Shown: positions 31,369 to 41,001 of the stretch, one piece after another
Numbering within the stretch: the stretch's first letter is position 1
Layout: each line of letters opens with the position of its first letter
From: JAOUEA01 sp963719165
Lineage (GTDB): Bacteria > Actinomycetota > UBA4738 > HRBIN12
Assembly: GCA_963719165.1 (NCBI GenBank)
Contig: CAVRAV010000001.1
Location: forward strand, 1,054,001-1,118,000
Direction of reading: 5' to 3'
DNA length: 64,000 nucleotides
Notes under the pieces: generated by a model
The model's database searches: none
What the model was told of the DNA's origin: nothing
Seen by the model: only the letters and a program-made list of their open reading frames with translations
Position numbers and translations under genes: made by a program

Positions 31369-32949
31369 CTACGGCGAGAGCGTGATCGCCCGGAGCTGAT
31401 GGGCCTCGATCGCCTCCGCGACGGCTTCCAGCACCCCCGGAGGCACCGCCGAATCGACGGTGAGGCACATCAGCGCCTCGGCCCCCTCGGCCTTGCGGCC
31501 GACGTCCATGGTGGCGATGTTGATCCCGTGCTCCCCCAAGAGCGTCCCCACCATGCCGATGACGCCGGGCCGATCGACGTAGGTGAAGAAGACCATGTGG
31601 CCCTGGGGCGCCGCCTCGATGTCGAAGTCGTTCACCTGCATCACGCGCTCGTGGTCCTTGCCCAGGATGGACCCCGCGACGCTCACGGGCCCCTCGTCGG
31701 TCTCTGCGCGGAGCGAGATCAGGCTCACGTAGTCCTGCGACAGGGTGGAACGCATCTCGCTCACGGTGAGGCCGCGTTCCCTCGCGAGCATGGGGGCGTT
31801 CACGAACGAGACCGGCTCGTGCACCGAGCCTCCGAGGATCCCCTTGAGGATCGCCAGGGTGAGCACGCGGGTGTCGGATTCCGCGATCCGGCCCAGGTAC
31901 GAGGCGACGATCGAGCGCACCCCTCCCTGCGCAAGTCCCGCGACGACCGCCCCCAGCTTCTCCGCGAGCGGCACGAAGGGGCGGACGACCTCGGTGACCT
32001 CGGCCCCCGCGGAAACGTTCACCGCGTACGGTACGAACTCCCCCTTCAACGCCAGGCGCACCATCTCCGCCACCGTCGTGCCGGCCTTGTCCTGCGCCTC
32101 CTTGGTGCTCGCGCCGAGGTGCGGGGTGACGACCACGTCGTCCCGCGCGAACAACGGGCTCTCGGTGAGGGGCTCCTCGGCGAAGACGTCGAGCGCAGCC
32201 CCGCCGAGATGGCCTGACTCGAGGGACTTGACGAGGGCGGTTTCGTCGACGATCCCGCCCCGGGCCGTGTTCACGAGGCGCGCGCCGCTCTTCATGAGGC
32301 TGAACTCGTGCTCGCCGATCAACCCCTCGGTCTCGGGCGTGCGTGGGAGGTGGATCGAGACGAAGTCGGCCTGGACGAGCAGCGCCTCGAGCGAGGGCAT
32401 CGCGTCCACGCCCATCTCCTTCGCGCGCTCGGAGCTCACGTAGGGATCGAACGCGATCACGCGCATCCCGAATCCGGCGGCCCGCTGGGCCACGAGCGCC
32501 CCGACGCGACCGAGCCCGACCAGACCGATCGTCTTGCCGGCCAGCTCCACGCCCTGCCAGGTGGATCGCTCCCACGCACCGCGCCGCAGGGCCTCGTCGG
32601 CGCGCGGGATGTTCCGAGCCTGCGCGAGCATCAGAGCCATCGCCTGCTCGGCCGCGCTGATGACGTTGGACTGGGGCGCGTTCACCACCATGACTCCCCG
32701 CCGCGTGGCCGCGTCGACGTCGACGTTGTCGAGGCCGATCCCGGCCCGGGCGATGACCTTCAGGTTCGCGGCCGCCTCGAGCACGTCGGCCGTCACCTGG
32801 GTGGCGCTGCGGATGACGAGGGCGTCGTAGGGCCCGATCGCGGCCGCCAGCCCACCGTCGGCGAGCTCCAGATGCTCGTCGACCTGGAAATCCTCGCGCA
32901 ACAGGGCCAGCCCCTGGTCGGAGAGCTTCTCGGTAACCAGGACGAGCAC
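31369..32949 (-). CDS. serA: D-3-phosphoglycerate dehydrogenase
   Basis: First enzyme of phosphorylated serine synthesis, NAD-dependent oxidation of 3-phosphoglycerate. 526 residues: catalytic/substrate domain with LKVIARAGIGLDNVD, Rossmann motif TIGLVGLGRVGALVA, LVNTARGGIVDETAL and TPHLGASTKEAQ, then the intervening ASB domain and a C-terminal ACT domain (DRPGVIGMVGTLLGEHGINI), the long form usual in actinobacteria and possibly serine-inhibited. GTG at 32949 lies 2 bases after the aminotransferase stop, so the two are one operon; earlier starts fall inside that gene. Confidence 0.96.
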   Translation of the reverse strand: MLVLVTEKLSDQGLALLREDFQVDEHLELADGGLAAAIGPYDALVIRSATQVTADVLEAAANLKVIARAGIGLDNVDVDAATRRGVMVVNAPQSNVISAAEQAMALMLAQARNIPRADEALRRGAWERSTWQGVELAGKTIGLVGLGRVGALVAQRAAGFGMRVIAFDPYVSSERAKEMGVDAMPSLEALLVQADFVSIHLPRTPETEGLIGEHEFSLMKSGARLVNTARGGIVDETALVKSLESGHLGGAALDVFAEEPLTESPLFARDDVVVTPHLGASTKEAQDKAGTTVAEMVRLALKGEFVPYAVNVSAGAEVTEVVRPFVPLAEKLGAVVAGLAQGGVRSIVASYLGRIAESDTRVLTLAILKGILGGSVHEPVSFVNAPMLARERGLTVSEMRSTLSQDYVSLISLRAETDEGPVSVAGSILGKDHERVMQVNDFDIEAAPQGHMVFFTYVDRPGVIGMVGTLLGEHGINIATMDVGRKAEGAEALMCLTVDSAVPPGVLEAVAEAIEAHQLRAITLSP

Positions 32950-32951
32950 GC

Positions 32952-34103
32952 TCAGCGCGCCTCGAGGAACACGGCCTCGGCGGCGGCGACCCCGGCGCCG
33001 GCCTTCACGGGATGTCCGAGCATCTGCAGCGTCATCTCGAGCGCGGCCAGCCCGCGGATGATGTCCAGCTCGGAGAAGTAGCCGAAGTGACCGATGCGGA
33101 ACACCTTGCCCTTCAGCGGCCCCTGGCCGGGGGCGATCACGCAACCGAACTCGCTGCGCATCGTGTCGCTGATCGTGTCGGCATCGGCGGCCTCGGGTGC
33201 GCGGATGGCCGTCACGGTCCAGTTGTCGTCGAGGCCCTCGCCGAACAAGTCCAGGCCCAGCGCCTTCGCGCCCTCCTTCACCGCGCTGCTGAGCATCCGG
33301 TGCCGCCTGAGCGCCTCATCCACGCCGTCTTGGAAATAGAGGTCGAGCGCGGCCTTCAGACCCTGCATGACGCTGATCGCGGGCGTCCACGGGTTCTCCG
33401 GGTCGGGGCGTTGCGCGAACGCCTGGTAGGTGGCCCAGTCGAAGTAGAAGCGCGGGTTCGTGGCCGTGCGGGAGGCCTCCCAGGCTCGCTCGCCGATGGC
33501 GACGAACGCGATGCCCGGGCTCGCCGAGAGGGCCTTCTGGCTGCCCCCGATCGCCACGTCGATCCCCCAGTCGTCGAACGCGAAGGGCACGGCGCCGAGG
33601 CTCGAGACCACGTCCACCAGCACGAGCGCTCCGGCCTCGTTCGCGACCCTCGAGAGCTCCTCGATGGGCTGGATCACGCCGGTGGATGTCTCCGACTGCG
33701 TGAGCAGGACGGCCTTGACGGGGTGCTCGGCGAGCGCGCGCGCCACGTCGTCGGGACGGATCCTCGCCCCCCACTCGTACTCGACGGTGCGCACCACGAG
33801 ACCGTAGGTCTCCGCCAGGCGCTTGAAGCGATCGGCGAAGAACCCGGCGAGAGGGACGAAGACCTCGTCGCCCGGGGAGAAGCAGTTGGCGACCGCCGAT
33901 TCGAGCCCCCCGGTGCCGCTGGAGGTCATCAAGAGGATGTCGGCATCCGTGCGATAGAGCTCCTTGAGATGCCCGGTCACGCTACGCATCAGGTGCCCGA
34001 ACCCCGGCCCCCGGTGATACACGAGCGGGCTGCCCTGGGCCGACAGCACCTCGGGCGGGATGGGCGTGGGGCCGGGGGCCAGGATGATCTCGGGCCGTTC
34101 CAC
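32952..34103 (-). CDS. Class V aminotransferase (serine/alanine-glyoxylate or phosphoserine type)
   Basis: PLP fold-type I class V aminotransferase, 383 residues. Motifs: LAPGPTPIPPEVL, YHRGPGFGHL, SSGTGGLESAVANC, LVLVDVVSSLGAVPF and the PLP lysine in IGGSQKALSASPGI. Position directly before serA with a 2-base gap argues for the second step of serine synthesis (3-phosphohydroxypyruvate to phosphoserine), a role that class V alanine-glyoxylate-type proteins fill in several actinobacteria and archaea; the family also includes serine-glyoxylate aminotransferases, so the exact reaction is inferred. GTG start with AGGAG about 8 bases upstream. Confidence 0.88.
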   Translation of the reverse strand: MERPEIILAPGPTPIPPEVLSAQGSPLVYHRGPGFGHLMRSVTGHLKELYRTDADILLMTSSGTGGLESAVANCFSPGDEVFVPLAGFFADRFKRLAETYGLVVRTVEYEWGARIRPDDVARALAEHPVKAVLLTQSETSTGVIQPIEELSRVANEAGALVLVDVVSSLGAVPFAFDDWGIDVAIGGSQKALSASPGIAFVAIGERAWEASRTATNPRFYFDWATYQAFAQRPDPENPWTPAISVMQGLKAALDLYFQDGVDEALRRHRMLSSAVKEGAKALGLDLFGEGLDDNWTVTAIRAPEAADADTISDTMRSEFGCVIAPGQGPLKGKVFRIGHFGYFSELDIIRGLAALEMTLQMLGHPVKAGAGVAAAEAVFLEAR

Positions 34104-34151
34104 GTGCGATCACTCCTCGACGAGGGTCGGAGCCCTCAGCCTAACAGCGGG

Positions 34152-35384
34152 TCACTCAGGCCCCGGAACGAGGCTTCGAAGATCGACGTCGGGATCGGCG
34201 AGCGAAGCGGGATCGGGAGCGACCTGCGCCCGGATCAACGCGAACGAGCGCCGAACGTCGCGTTTCCAATCGACGCTCACGGTGCAACGAAGCACCCCGG
34301 CGCCGTCCAGGAGGAAGGCGCAGAACGAGCGCTCGTCCAGTGACCCGCGCACCACCATGCGGTCCCACGTCGGGGCGTATCCGGCCATCTGGACATGGGT
34401 GTCGTACTGGTCGGACCAGAACCAGTGGGGGTCGTCGTACACGGCGTCCGCACCCAGCATGTTCTGCGCCGCCGCCTGTCCCATCTTCAGGGCGTTGTCG
34501 AAGTGCTCCACGCGGATCGAGCCGAACACCGGGTGGCGATGACGCGCCACGTCGCCGGCAGCGAAGACGCCGGGCACCGACGACTCCAGCGTGGGCCCGA
34601 CGGGGATCCCATCGCCCTGGTCCAGGCCGGTGCCCGCCATGAGCTCGACGACCGGTTCCGTGCCCACCCCCACCACGGCGAGGTCGGCCTCGATGGTGGC
34701 GCCGCCGGTGGTGACCACGCGTTCGAGCCGTCCGTCGCCCTCGAATCGCGCGACCGTGTCGTTGAACCGCATCCGCACGCCCTCGTCGCGGTGGATCCCC
34801 TCGAGCGCGCGACCGATCTCCGCACCCAGGACCCGGAACAACGCGGTCTCGAAGATCTCGATCACGGTGACGTCGTGACCGAGACGGCGGAGCGACGCAG
34901 CCACTTCCGCGCCGATGAACCCCATGCCGACGCACACCGCTCGCGCCCCGCCCTCCAGCGCGTCTCGGATCCGCTCCGTGTCGCGCGCGTACCGAACGTC
35001 GAAGACCCCGGGGAGCTCCGCCCCCGGTGCTTCGAGCCGGCGGTTGCGGGACCCGGTCGCGATGAGCAGGCGTTCGTAGCGCACCCGCTCGCCCCCGGCG
35101 AGGACCACCGCCCGCTCCCGGGCATCGATCTGGACGACCTGCGTTCCGAAGCGCGTCTGCACCTCGTGGTCCGCGTACCAACCCGCGGGACGGATGTAGG
35201 AGGCCTCCAGGGGCTGTTCGCCGCGGAGGAACTCCTTGGACAGCGCCGGCCGTTCATAAGGGGGCAGGTCCTCGGCACCCACCAGGACCACGGCTCCGTC
35301 GAAACCCTCGTCGCGCAAGGTGGCGGCCGCCGTCGCGCCGGCGAGGCTCGCGCCGACGATCACGAACGGCCGGTCGCCGGGCAA
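34152..35384 (-). CDS. Ferredoxin reductase-type FAD/NAD(P) oxidoreductase
   Basis: Flavoprotein reductase of the putidaredoxin/rubredoxin-reductase (BphA4/ThcD) class, passing electrons from NAD(P)H to a ferredoxin. 410 residues: FAD fold FVIVGASLAGATAAATLR, PPYERPALSKEFL, LLIATGSRNRRL, NAD fold AVCVGMGFIGAEVAASLRR with VTVIEIFE, and VFAAGDVARHRHPVFG. Start is TTG at 35384, 10 bases after the Rieske ferredoxin stop, with AGGCG upstream. The pair forms a complete electron-supply chain that could serve the P450s or the oxygenase elsewhere in the window; that link is inference. Confidence 0.9.
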   Translation of the reverse strand: MPGDRPFVIVGASLAGATAAATLRDEGFDGAVVLVGAEDLPPYERPALSKEFLRGEQPLEASYIRPAGWYADHEVQTRFGTQVVQIDARERAVVLAGGERVRYERLLIATGSRNRRLEAPGAELPGVFDVRYARDTERIRDALEGGARAVCVGMGFIGAEVAASLRRLGHDVTVIEIFETALFRVLGAEIGRALEGIHRDEGVRMRFNDTVARFEGDGRLERVVTTGGATIEADLAVVGVGTEPVVELMAGTGLDQGDGIPVGPTLESSVPGVFAAGDVARHRHPVFGSIRVEHFDNALKMGQAAAQNMLGADAVYDDPHWFWSDQYDTHVQMAGYAPTWDRMVVRGSLDERSFCAFLLDGAGVLRCTVSVDWKRDVRRSFALIRAQVAPDPASLADPDVDLRSLVPGPE

Positions 35385-35393
35385 CGGCGCGCC

Positions 35394-35705
35394 TCAGACG
35401 CCGATCTGGAGGTCCGGCCCCTCCACGCGGACTTCGAAGGTGGCGATGGGCTCGGTCGCGGGCCCTTCCACGACCGCGCCGGTCTTCATATCGAACACAC
35501 TCCCGTGGCACTCGCAGGTGATGGTGGTGCCCTCGATCTCGCCGCCGTTGGCGAGGTTGCACGCCCGGTGGGTGCAGACGTCACTGAAGGCCAGGAGATC
35601 GCCATCGACGCGGGCCACCGCGACCTCCTCGCCGTTCGCGCTGAACGCCGTGGCCTCCCCCTCCCGCACCTCGTCGGGGGTCCCCACGCTGACGAACTCC
35701 GCCAT
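35394..35705 (-). CDS. Rieske-type [2Fe-2S] ferredoxin
   Basis: Small soluble Rieske ferredoxin, 103 residues, electron carrier for oxygenases. Both cluster motifs are present: DVCTHRACNL (Cys-x-His) and ITCECHGSVFD (Cys-x-x-His), with the usual edge strands. ATG at 35705 follows AGGAAGG. Its reductase is encoded 10 bases downstream. No oxygenase lies next to the pair; P450s at 8 and 12 kb and the Rieske-less oxygenase at 25 kb are candidate partners. Confidence 0.92.
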   Translation of the reverse strand: MAEFVSVGTPDEVREGEATAFSANGEEVAVARVDGDLLAFSDVCTHRACNLANGGEIEGTTITCECHGSVFDMKTGAVVEGPATEPIATFEVRVEGPDLQIGV

Positions 35706-35794
35706 GCCACCTTCCTCTCCGGTTGCGGCCGCGACCCGATCGCGGACCTGCTCGCCAACAGCCTACGGCGCACCGACCCTCGGCGGGACGAGAC

Positions 35795-37054
35795 TCAACC
35801 CTCCGCTTGGCGCAGCTGCCGCTGGCGCACCACGGTGGCGGCACCGAGCGCCGCGTAGAACGCCGCCAGGAGCAGGATCCCGGTGCGGAAATCGATCGGC
35901 AGCACGGCCGGGAGGAACGCCCCCGCGACCCAGGCCAGCTGGAACAGGACCTCGTAGCGAACGAACACCCGTCCCTGGGCGCCCGGCGGCGCGTGGCGCT
36001 GCATCAGGCTCTGGAACGCGAGCCGGCCGAACTCCGCGGCCGCCCCCGCCACCACGGCGAACACCGTGAGCAGCGGAAGTCCGAAGATCTCGAACGCGAG
36101 GAGGGCGCAGACGCAGGCCGCGCCGAGACACGCGATCACGACCGCCTCCTCGCGCGTTTCGGTCGGCAGGCGTGGCGCCACGAGGTCGCCGAGGAAGCCG
36201 CCCGCCACCCCCCCGAGGGCGATCACGGCGAACCAGTAGGTGGGGGCGCTGTCGAGCAGCGAGAAGGCGAGGAGGAACAGCAGGAACCCGCTCGCGGCAC
36301 GCATGCCCACGGCCCCTACCGCCGGGGCGGTGAGCGCTTTGATGCGTCCCCGAGGACCCACCTCGCGTTGAGCCACCCCCTTCGTCCCAGGATGGGGCAG
36401 CCGCAGGGTGATGAAGGCGGAGCCGGCGTAGGCGAGGGCGGCGAGGTACAGGGGCCCGGCCGATCCCCAGATCTTCAAGAAGACGTAGCCCAGCGGCGCG
36501 GCCGCGAGGGCGCCCGCGACCGCGATCCGGCCCAGGCGGGCGTTGGCACGCATCAGCCCCTCCTCGGGCGAGGCGTATGCCGTGGTGAGGCCGTTCTTGG
36601 TGATGGCGTGCACCTTGGACAAGACGAGGATCACGAGCGCGCTGGGGAACAGCAAGAGGGTGCCGAACCGCGGCGCGGCGTAGATGGCGACCACGGCTCG
36701 GCCCGCCGCTGCTGCGAACGCGATCGCCCGCCGCGGGCCTGCACGGTCCAACATCGGCACCAACAACGGTCCGGCCAATGCCAGGGGAAGCATCGTCAGC
36801 CCCAGGTATGCCGCGACGCGGATCTTCGCCTGGCCGACGGGCAGGGAGAAGAACACGGAGTCGGCGAGGGCCACGGCGAGCAAGGCGTCGCCCGCGACCG
36901 AGGCCATGTGGACGAGACCGAACGTGTCCAACGGGTCTCGCGAGCGCCACATCCGCCCGAGCGGGAAGATCAGCCCCTGCGCGGCTCGCACGAGACCGAG
37001 CAGAGCGAGCTGCCACACCGGGACACGTGGGGGACGGGGCGGCTGGGCGCGCAC
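35795..37054 (-). CDS. MFS-fold membrane protein
   Basis: Major-facilitator-like polytopic protein, 419 residues, about 12 predicted helices, lacking a strong GxLaDrxGrr signature; LPHPGTKGVAQREVGPRGR forms the central loop. Substrate unknown. GTG at 37054 lies 14 bases after the gatB stop, so it is transcribed with gatB, an arrangement with no obvious functional tie. The 89 bases between it and the Rieske ferredoxin hold TAGGCT about 50 bases before the ferredoxin start, a possible -10 of that gene. Confidence 0.8.
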   Translation of the reverse strand: MRAQPPRPPRVPVWQLALLGLVRAAQGLIFPLGRMWRSRDPLDTFGLVHMASVAGDALLAVALADSVFFSLPVGQAKIRVAAYLGLTMLPLALAGPLLVPMLDRAGPRRAIAFAAAAGRAVVAIYAAPRFGTLLLFPSALVILVLSKVHAITKNGLTTAYASPEEGLMRANARLGRIAVAGALAAAPLGYVFLKIWGSAGPLYLAALAYAGSAFITLRLPHPGTKGVAQREVGPRGRIKALTAPAVGAVGMRAASGFLLFLLAFSLLDSAPTYWFAVIALGGVAGGFLGDLVAPRLPTETREEAVVIACLGAACVCALLAFEIFGLPLLTVFAVVAGAAAEFGRLAFQSLMQRHAPPGAQGRVFVRYEVLFQLAWVAGAFLPAVLPIDFRTGILLLAAFYAALGAATVVRQRQLRQAEG

Positions 37055-37068
37055 GCGCGCTCGGCCTG

Positions 37069-38523
37069 CTAGCCCGCGAGCCGCTCGCGCAGGAGTTCCT
37101 TCGCGAGCTTCGGGTTGGCCGAGCCACCCGAGCGCGTCATGACCTGGCCCACGAGGAACCCGATCACGCCCTCCTTGCCGGCCCGGAATTGTTCCGCGGC
37201 GTCGGGGTTCTCGGCCAGGACGGCGTCGGCGATCGCCCCGAGTTCCGACGCGTCGCTGAGCTGCGCGAGGCCACGGCGCTCGACGATGGCGTCGATGGCG
37301 TCACCGGTGTCGAACGCCTCCTCAAGCGCCTGCTTGGCCCCCTGCCCGCTGACCGTCTCCTCGGTTATCAAGCGGATCAGGTCAATGAGGTGTGCGGCCG
37401 TCACGTTTGCCTCTCCCGCGTCGCCGCCGTGCTTGTTCACGAGGGCGGCGAGGTCCTGCGTGATCCAATTCGCGGCCTTCTCGGGCGGCGCCCCCAGCGA
37501 CACCGTGTCCTCGAACAGCCGCTGGGACGCGCGGTCGGCCACGAGGACGCGCGCGACCTCCTGCTTGAGGCCCAGCTCGGTCTCGTAGCGCGCCCGCCGG
37601 GCGCGCGGGAGCTCGGGGAGCGCGGCCCGGACCTCCTGCACCCATGCTGCGCCCGGCTCCAACGGGGGGATATCGGGTTCGGGGAAGTACCGGTAGTCGA
37701 AGGCCTCCTCCTTGGAGCGCAACGACTTCGTCGCGCCTGCGTCCTCGTCCCAGTGGCGGGTCTCCTGCACGATCGCCTCCCCGTCGTCCAGGGCCTTGGT
37801 CTGACGTCCGATCTCGTAGGTGAGCGCGCGCTCCAGCGAGCGGATCGAGTTCATGTTCTTGATCTCGACCTTGGTACCGAACGCCTCGGTGCCGGCGGGA
37901 CGCAAGGAGATGTTGCCGTCGCAACGCAGCGACCCCTCCTCCATCCGCACGTCGGAGACGTCGAGCGCCTCCAAGGTGGCACGCAGCTCTCGGACGTAGG
38001 CGCCCGCCTCTTCGGGGCTGCGGATGTCGGGTTCGCTCACGCATTCGACGAGCGGCGTGCCCGCGCGGTTGAAGTCGATCAGCGCGTACTCCGCCTCGTG
38101 GATCCGCCCCGAGGCGCTGGCATGGGAGGTCTTGCCGGTGTCCTCCTCCATGTGGACCCTCGTGATGCCCACCCGCTTGGTGGTTCCGTCCGGCAGGTCG
38201 ACGTCGAGATGACCGCCCACGCAGATCGGCAGGTCATACTGGCTGATCTGGAAGTCCTTCGGCATGTCGGGGTAGAAGTAGTTCTTGCGGTGGAACAGCG
38301 AGTGTGGCGCGATCTCGCAATCCAGCGCCAACCCGATCCGGATGATGCGCTCGATGGCCTCGCGATTGGGGACCGGCAGCGAGCCGGGGTGCCCGAGGCA
38401 CACCGGACATACGTTCGTGTTGGGCTCCGCGCCGAACGTCACCTCGCACCCGCAGAACATCTTCGTGCGGGTGCTGAGTTCGACGTGACATTCGAGCCCG
38501 ATCACGACTTCGTACTCGCTCAC
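37069..38523 (-). CDS. gatB: Asp-tRNA(Asn)/Glu-tRNA(Gln) amidotransferase subunit B
   Basis: tRNA-recognition and kinase subunit of GatCAB, which amidates Glu-tRNA-Gln (and/or Asp-tRNA-Asn) using ammonia from GatA. 484 residues: YEVVIGLECHVELSTRTK start, the zinc-type cysteines MFCGC and CPVCLGHPG, YFYPDMPKDFQISQYD, and the C-terminal YqeY-like tail domain. GTG at 38523 is preceded by TAGGCT at 6 bases, so leaderless. gatB is separated from gatC-gatA by a DMT-family gene on the other strand, so the complex is encoded by two units. Confidence 0.96.
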   Translation of the reverse strand: MSEYEVVIGLECHVELSTRTKMFCGCEVTFGAEPNTNVCPVCLGHPGSLPVPNREAIERIIRIGLALDCEIAPHSLFHRKNYFYPDMPKDFQISQYDLPICVGGHLDVDLPDGTTKRVGITRVHMEEDTGKTSHASASGRIHEAEYALIDFNRAGTPLVECVSEPDIRSPEEAGAYVRELRATLEALDVSDVRMEEGSLRCDGNISLRPAGTEAFGTKVEIKNMNSIRSLERALTYEIGRQTKALDDGEAIVQETRHWDEDAGATKSLRSKEEAFDYRYFPEPDIPPLEPGAAWVQEVRAALPELPRARRARYETELGLKQEVARVLVADRASQRLFEDTVSLGAPPEKAANWITQDLAALVNKHGGDAGEANVTAAHLIDLIRLITEETVSGQGAKQALEEAFDTGDAIDAIVERRGLAQLSDASELGAIADAVLAENPDAAEQFRAGKEGVIGFLVGQVMTRSGGSANPKLAKELLRERLAG

Positions 38524-38529
38524 GCCGTC

Positions 38530-38535
38530 AGCCTA
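38530..38535 (-). promoter_or_regulatory. -10 element TAGGCT of gatB
   Basis: TAGGCT, 6 bases, GTG at 38523; leaderless. It faces the divergent -10 at 38562-38567 across 26 bases. Confidence 0.55.
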
Positions 38536-38561
38536 CCGGACGCCTTCGGGCCCCTCGCCCC

Positions 38562-38567
38562 TATCCT
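38562..38567 (+). promoter_or_regulatory. -10 element TATCCT of DMT transporter gene
   Basis: TATCCT, 6 bases, ATG at 38574; predicted leaderless start, divergent from gatB. Confidence 0.5.
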
Positions 38568-38573
38568 GGATCG

Positions 38574-39662
38574 ATGACGGGGCCGCGTGCCGGGCGCCCG
38601 AGCACGGCCACGATCTGGCTCGCGCTCGGTGCGGTGTACTTCTTCTGGGGCACCACCTACCTCGGGATCGAGACCGTCAACCGGACCATCCCCAGCGCCG
38701 TCGGCGCCTCGGCTCGCTTCCTGGTGGCGGGCACGCTCATGTACCTGCTGTCTCGACGCCGGACGACCGAGCGCCCCACGAAGGCCCATTGGCGCTCGGC
38801 AACGGTCATCGGCTGCCTGCTGCTCCTCGGGGGAAACACCGTGGTGGCCTGGTCGGAGCGCACCGTGCCCACCGGGACCGTTTCCCTGATCATCGCGCTC
38901 GTCCCGCTGTGGCTCGCCCTGTTCGACCGCGTCTTGCTGCGGAGCGCGCCGCTCGGCTGGCGGGTGGTGGTGGGCCTCGTCATGGGCTTCGCGGGAGCCG
39001 CCGTGCTGGTGGGCGGGTCCGCCACGGGCGACGAGGTCGCGCTCGGCGGCCTCGTGCTCGCGGTGGTGGCCTCGCTCAGCTGGGCCTGCGGCTCCCTGTA
39101 CGCGCGCAAGGCGCCCCTGCCTCAGCACCCGCTGATGGCGAGCTCCATGCAGCAGCTCGCCGGCGGCGTCGTGATCCTCCTCGTGGCCGTGGCGACCGGC
39201 GAGATGGGACGATTCCATCTCTCCCAAGTCTCGCGGGCTTCGTTGCTGGGCTTGGCCTACCTCATCGTATTCGGCTCCGGGGTCGCGTTCAGCGCCTACC
39301 TCTGGCTCCTGCGTAACGCGCGGACATCGCTCGTGTCGACGTACGCCTACGTGAATCCGGTGGTGGCGGTGTCGCTCGGCTCCTTGGTCCTGCACGAGAC
39401 CCTCACGCCGCGAGTGTTCGTCGCGGGCGGAGTCGTGCTGGCGTCGGTCGCGCTGATCGTCTCGGCCGGTGGGCCGCGCCGCGAGGACGCCGGCGACCCA
39501 GCCGCGGGCGAGCTACTTCCCGATGCGGCCTCAGACGCCGGCGAGCAGGGGGGGCCGCAGGTCGAGGCCGAGGTCGGCCTCCAAGGCGGCGGCGGCGCGC
39601 AGCAAGGTGGGCTCAGCGAGGACGGGGGCGGTGAGCTGCAGCCCGATCGGGAGCCCGGCTGA
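38574..39662 (+). CDS. EamA/DMT-superfamily transporter with a tail antisense to gatA
   Basis: Drug/metabolite transporter with two EamA domains (10 helices), inner membrane, 362 residues. First repeat starts ALGAVYFFWGTTYLGIETVN, second around SLSWACGSLYARKAPLP, and YAYVNPVVAVSLGSLVLHE is the typical ninth-tenth helix motif. The membrane part ends near residue 305 (LIVSAGGPRRED); the last 44 codons (39531-39662) lie on the complement of the gatA 3' end and have a biased glycine/acidic make-up, so the real protein may have a non-conserved tail forced by the overlap, or a base error may hide an earlier stop. Substrate unknown. Confidence 0.85.
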   Translation: MTGPRAGRPSTATIWLALGAVYFFWGTTYLGIETVNRTIPSAVGASARFLVAGTLMYLLSRRRTTERPTKAHWRSATVIGCLLLLGGNTVVAWSERTVPTGTVSLIIALVPLWLALFDRVLLRSAPLGWRVVVGLVMGFAGAAVLVGGSATGDEVALGGLVLAVVASLSWACGSLYARKAPLPQHPLMASSMQQLAGGVVILLVAVATGEMGRFHLSQVSRASLLGLAYLIVFGSGVAFSAYLWLLRNARTSLVSTYAYVNPVVAVSLGSLVLHETLTPRVFVAGGVVLASVALIVSAGGPRREDAGDPAAGELLPDAASDAGEQGGPQVEAEVGLQGGGGAQQGGLSEDGGGELQPDREPG

Positions 39663-41001
39663 GTCCAGGCCGCACGGGAGGCTCACGGCGGGCACGCCGG
39701 CGAGGTTCGCGGGGATGGTGAAGATGTCGTTGAGGTACATCGCCATGGGATCGTCCGCCTTCTCGCCGATCGGGAACGCCGTGGTGGGCGACGTCGGCGA
39801 CACGAGCACGTCGTACTCGGCGAACGCCGCGTCGTAGTCGCGGATGATGAGGGTGCGAACCTTCTGCGCCTGCCCATAGTAGGCGTCGTAGTAGCCGGCG
39901 GACAGCGCGAAGGTGCCGAGCATCACGCGGCGCTTCACCTCGGGCCCGAACCCGGCGCCGCGCGTGCGGAACATCATCTCGATCGAGTCCTCGCCCTCCA
40001 CGCGAAGGCCGTATCGCACGCCGTCGTACCGCGCCAAGTTCGACGAGGCCTCCGAAGGCGCGATGAGGTAGTAGGAGGACAGCGCGTACTCCGCGTGCGG
40101 CAGATGCACCTCGCCGACCCGCGCGCCCAGCCGGTCGAGGCGCTCCAGGGCGGCCCGCACCGAGGCAGCTACGTCGGGCTGCACCCCCGTCCCGAACGCC
40201 TCGGCCACCACGCCCACGCGGAGTCCGCGGATGCCCTCGTCCAGCCCCGCGCGGTAGTCGGGGACCTCGAGCTCGAGGCTCGTCGCGTCGCGACGATCCT
40301 TGCCGGCGATCGTGTTCAACAGCGTGGCCGCGTCGCGCACGCTCCGCGTGAAGGTTCCCACCGTGTCCAGGCTCGAGGCGAAGGCTACGAGACCGTAGCG
40401 GCTGATCAGGCCGTAGGTGGGCTTCAGCCCCACCACACCGGTCAACGAGGCCGGTTGCCGAACCGATCCCCCGGTGTCCGAGCCGAGCGCCCACACCACT
40501 TCGCCGGCGGCAACGGCGGCGGCCGACCCGCCCGAGGAGCCGCCGGGCACCAGGGAGAGATCCCACGGGTTGTGCACCGGACCGAAGGCCGAGTTCTCGT
40601 TGGAGGAGCCCATGGCGAACTCATCGCAGTTCGTCTTGCCGATCAGCGTGGCCCCCGCGCCGGACAGGCGCGTCCATGCGGTTGCGTCGTACGGCGGGAT
40701 GTAGCCGTCGAGGATCTTGGAACCGCAGGTCGTCCGGATGCCGTTCGTGGTGAACACGTCCTTCAGCGCGATGGGGACGCCCGCGACGTCGGAGAACGGC
40801 GCGCCGCTCGAACGGTACGCGTCCAGTTCGGCGGCACGTTCCAGGGCCACTTGCGGCGTGAGGGTGAGGAACGCCTTAACCTCTGCGTCGACGGCCCGGA
40901 CCCGGCGGAGCGAGGACTCGGTCAGCTCGACGGCGGAGATGTCGCCCGATCGCAGCTGGGACGTGAGCTCGGAATCCGGTGAGATCGCAGGGCTCCGCCA
41001 T
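39531..41001 (-). CDS. gatA: Amidotransferase subunit A, one-base frameshift near the N-terminus
   Basis: Amidase-signature subunit of GatCAB that frees ammonia from glutamine. Core: GKTNCDEFAMGSSNENSAFG and PGGSSGGSAAAVAAGEV with the Ser-cis-Ser-Lys triad region, and SLDTVGTFTRSVRDAA. The ATG at 41001 overlaps the gatC stop as TGATG and reads MAEPCDLTGF, while the conserved body (ELTSQLRSGDISAVELTESS) is one frame over. One base too many at about 40971-40972 explains both, giving 489 residues, the normal size. Since GatA should be essential without GlnRS, the break is more likely a sequencing/assembly error than decay. Confidence 0.9.
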
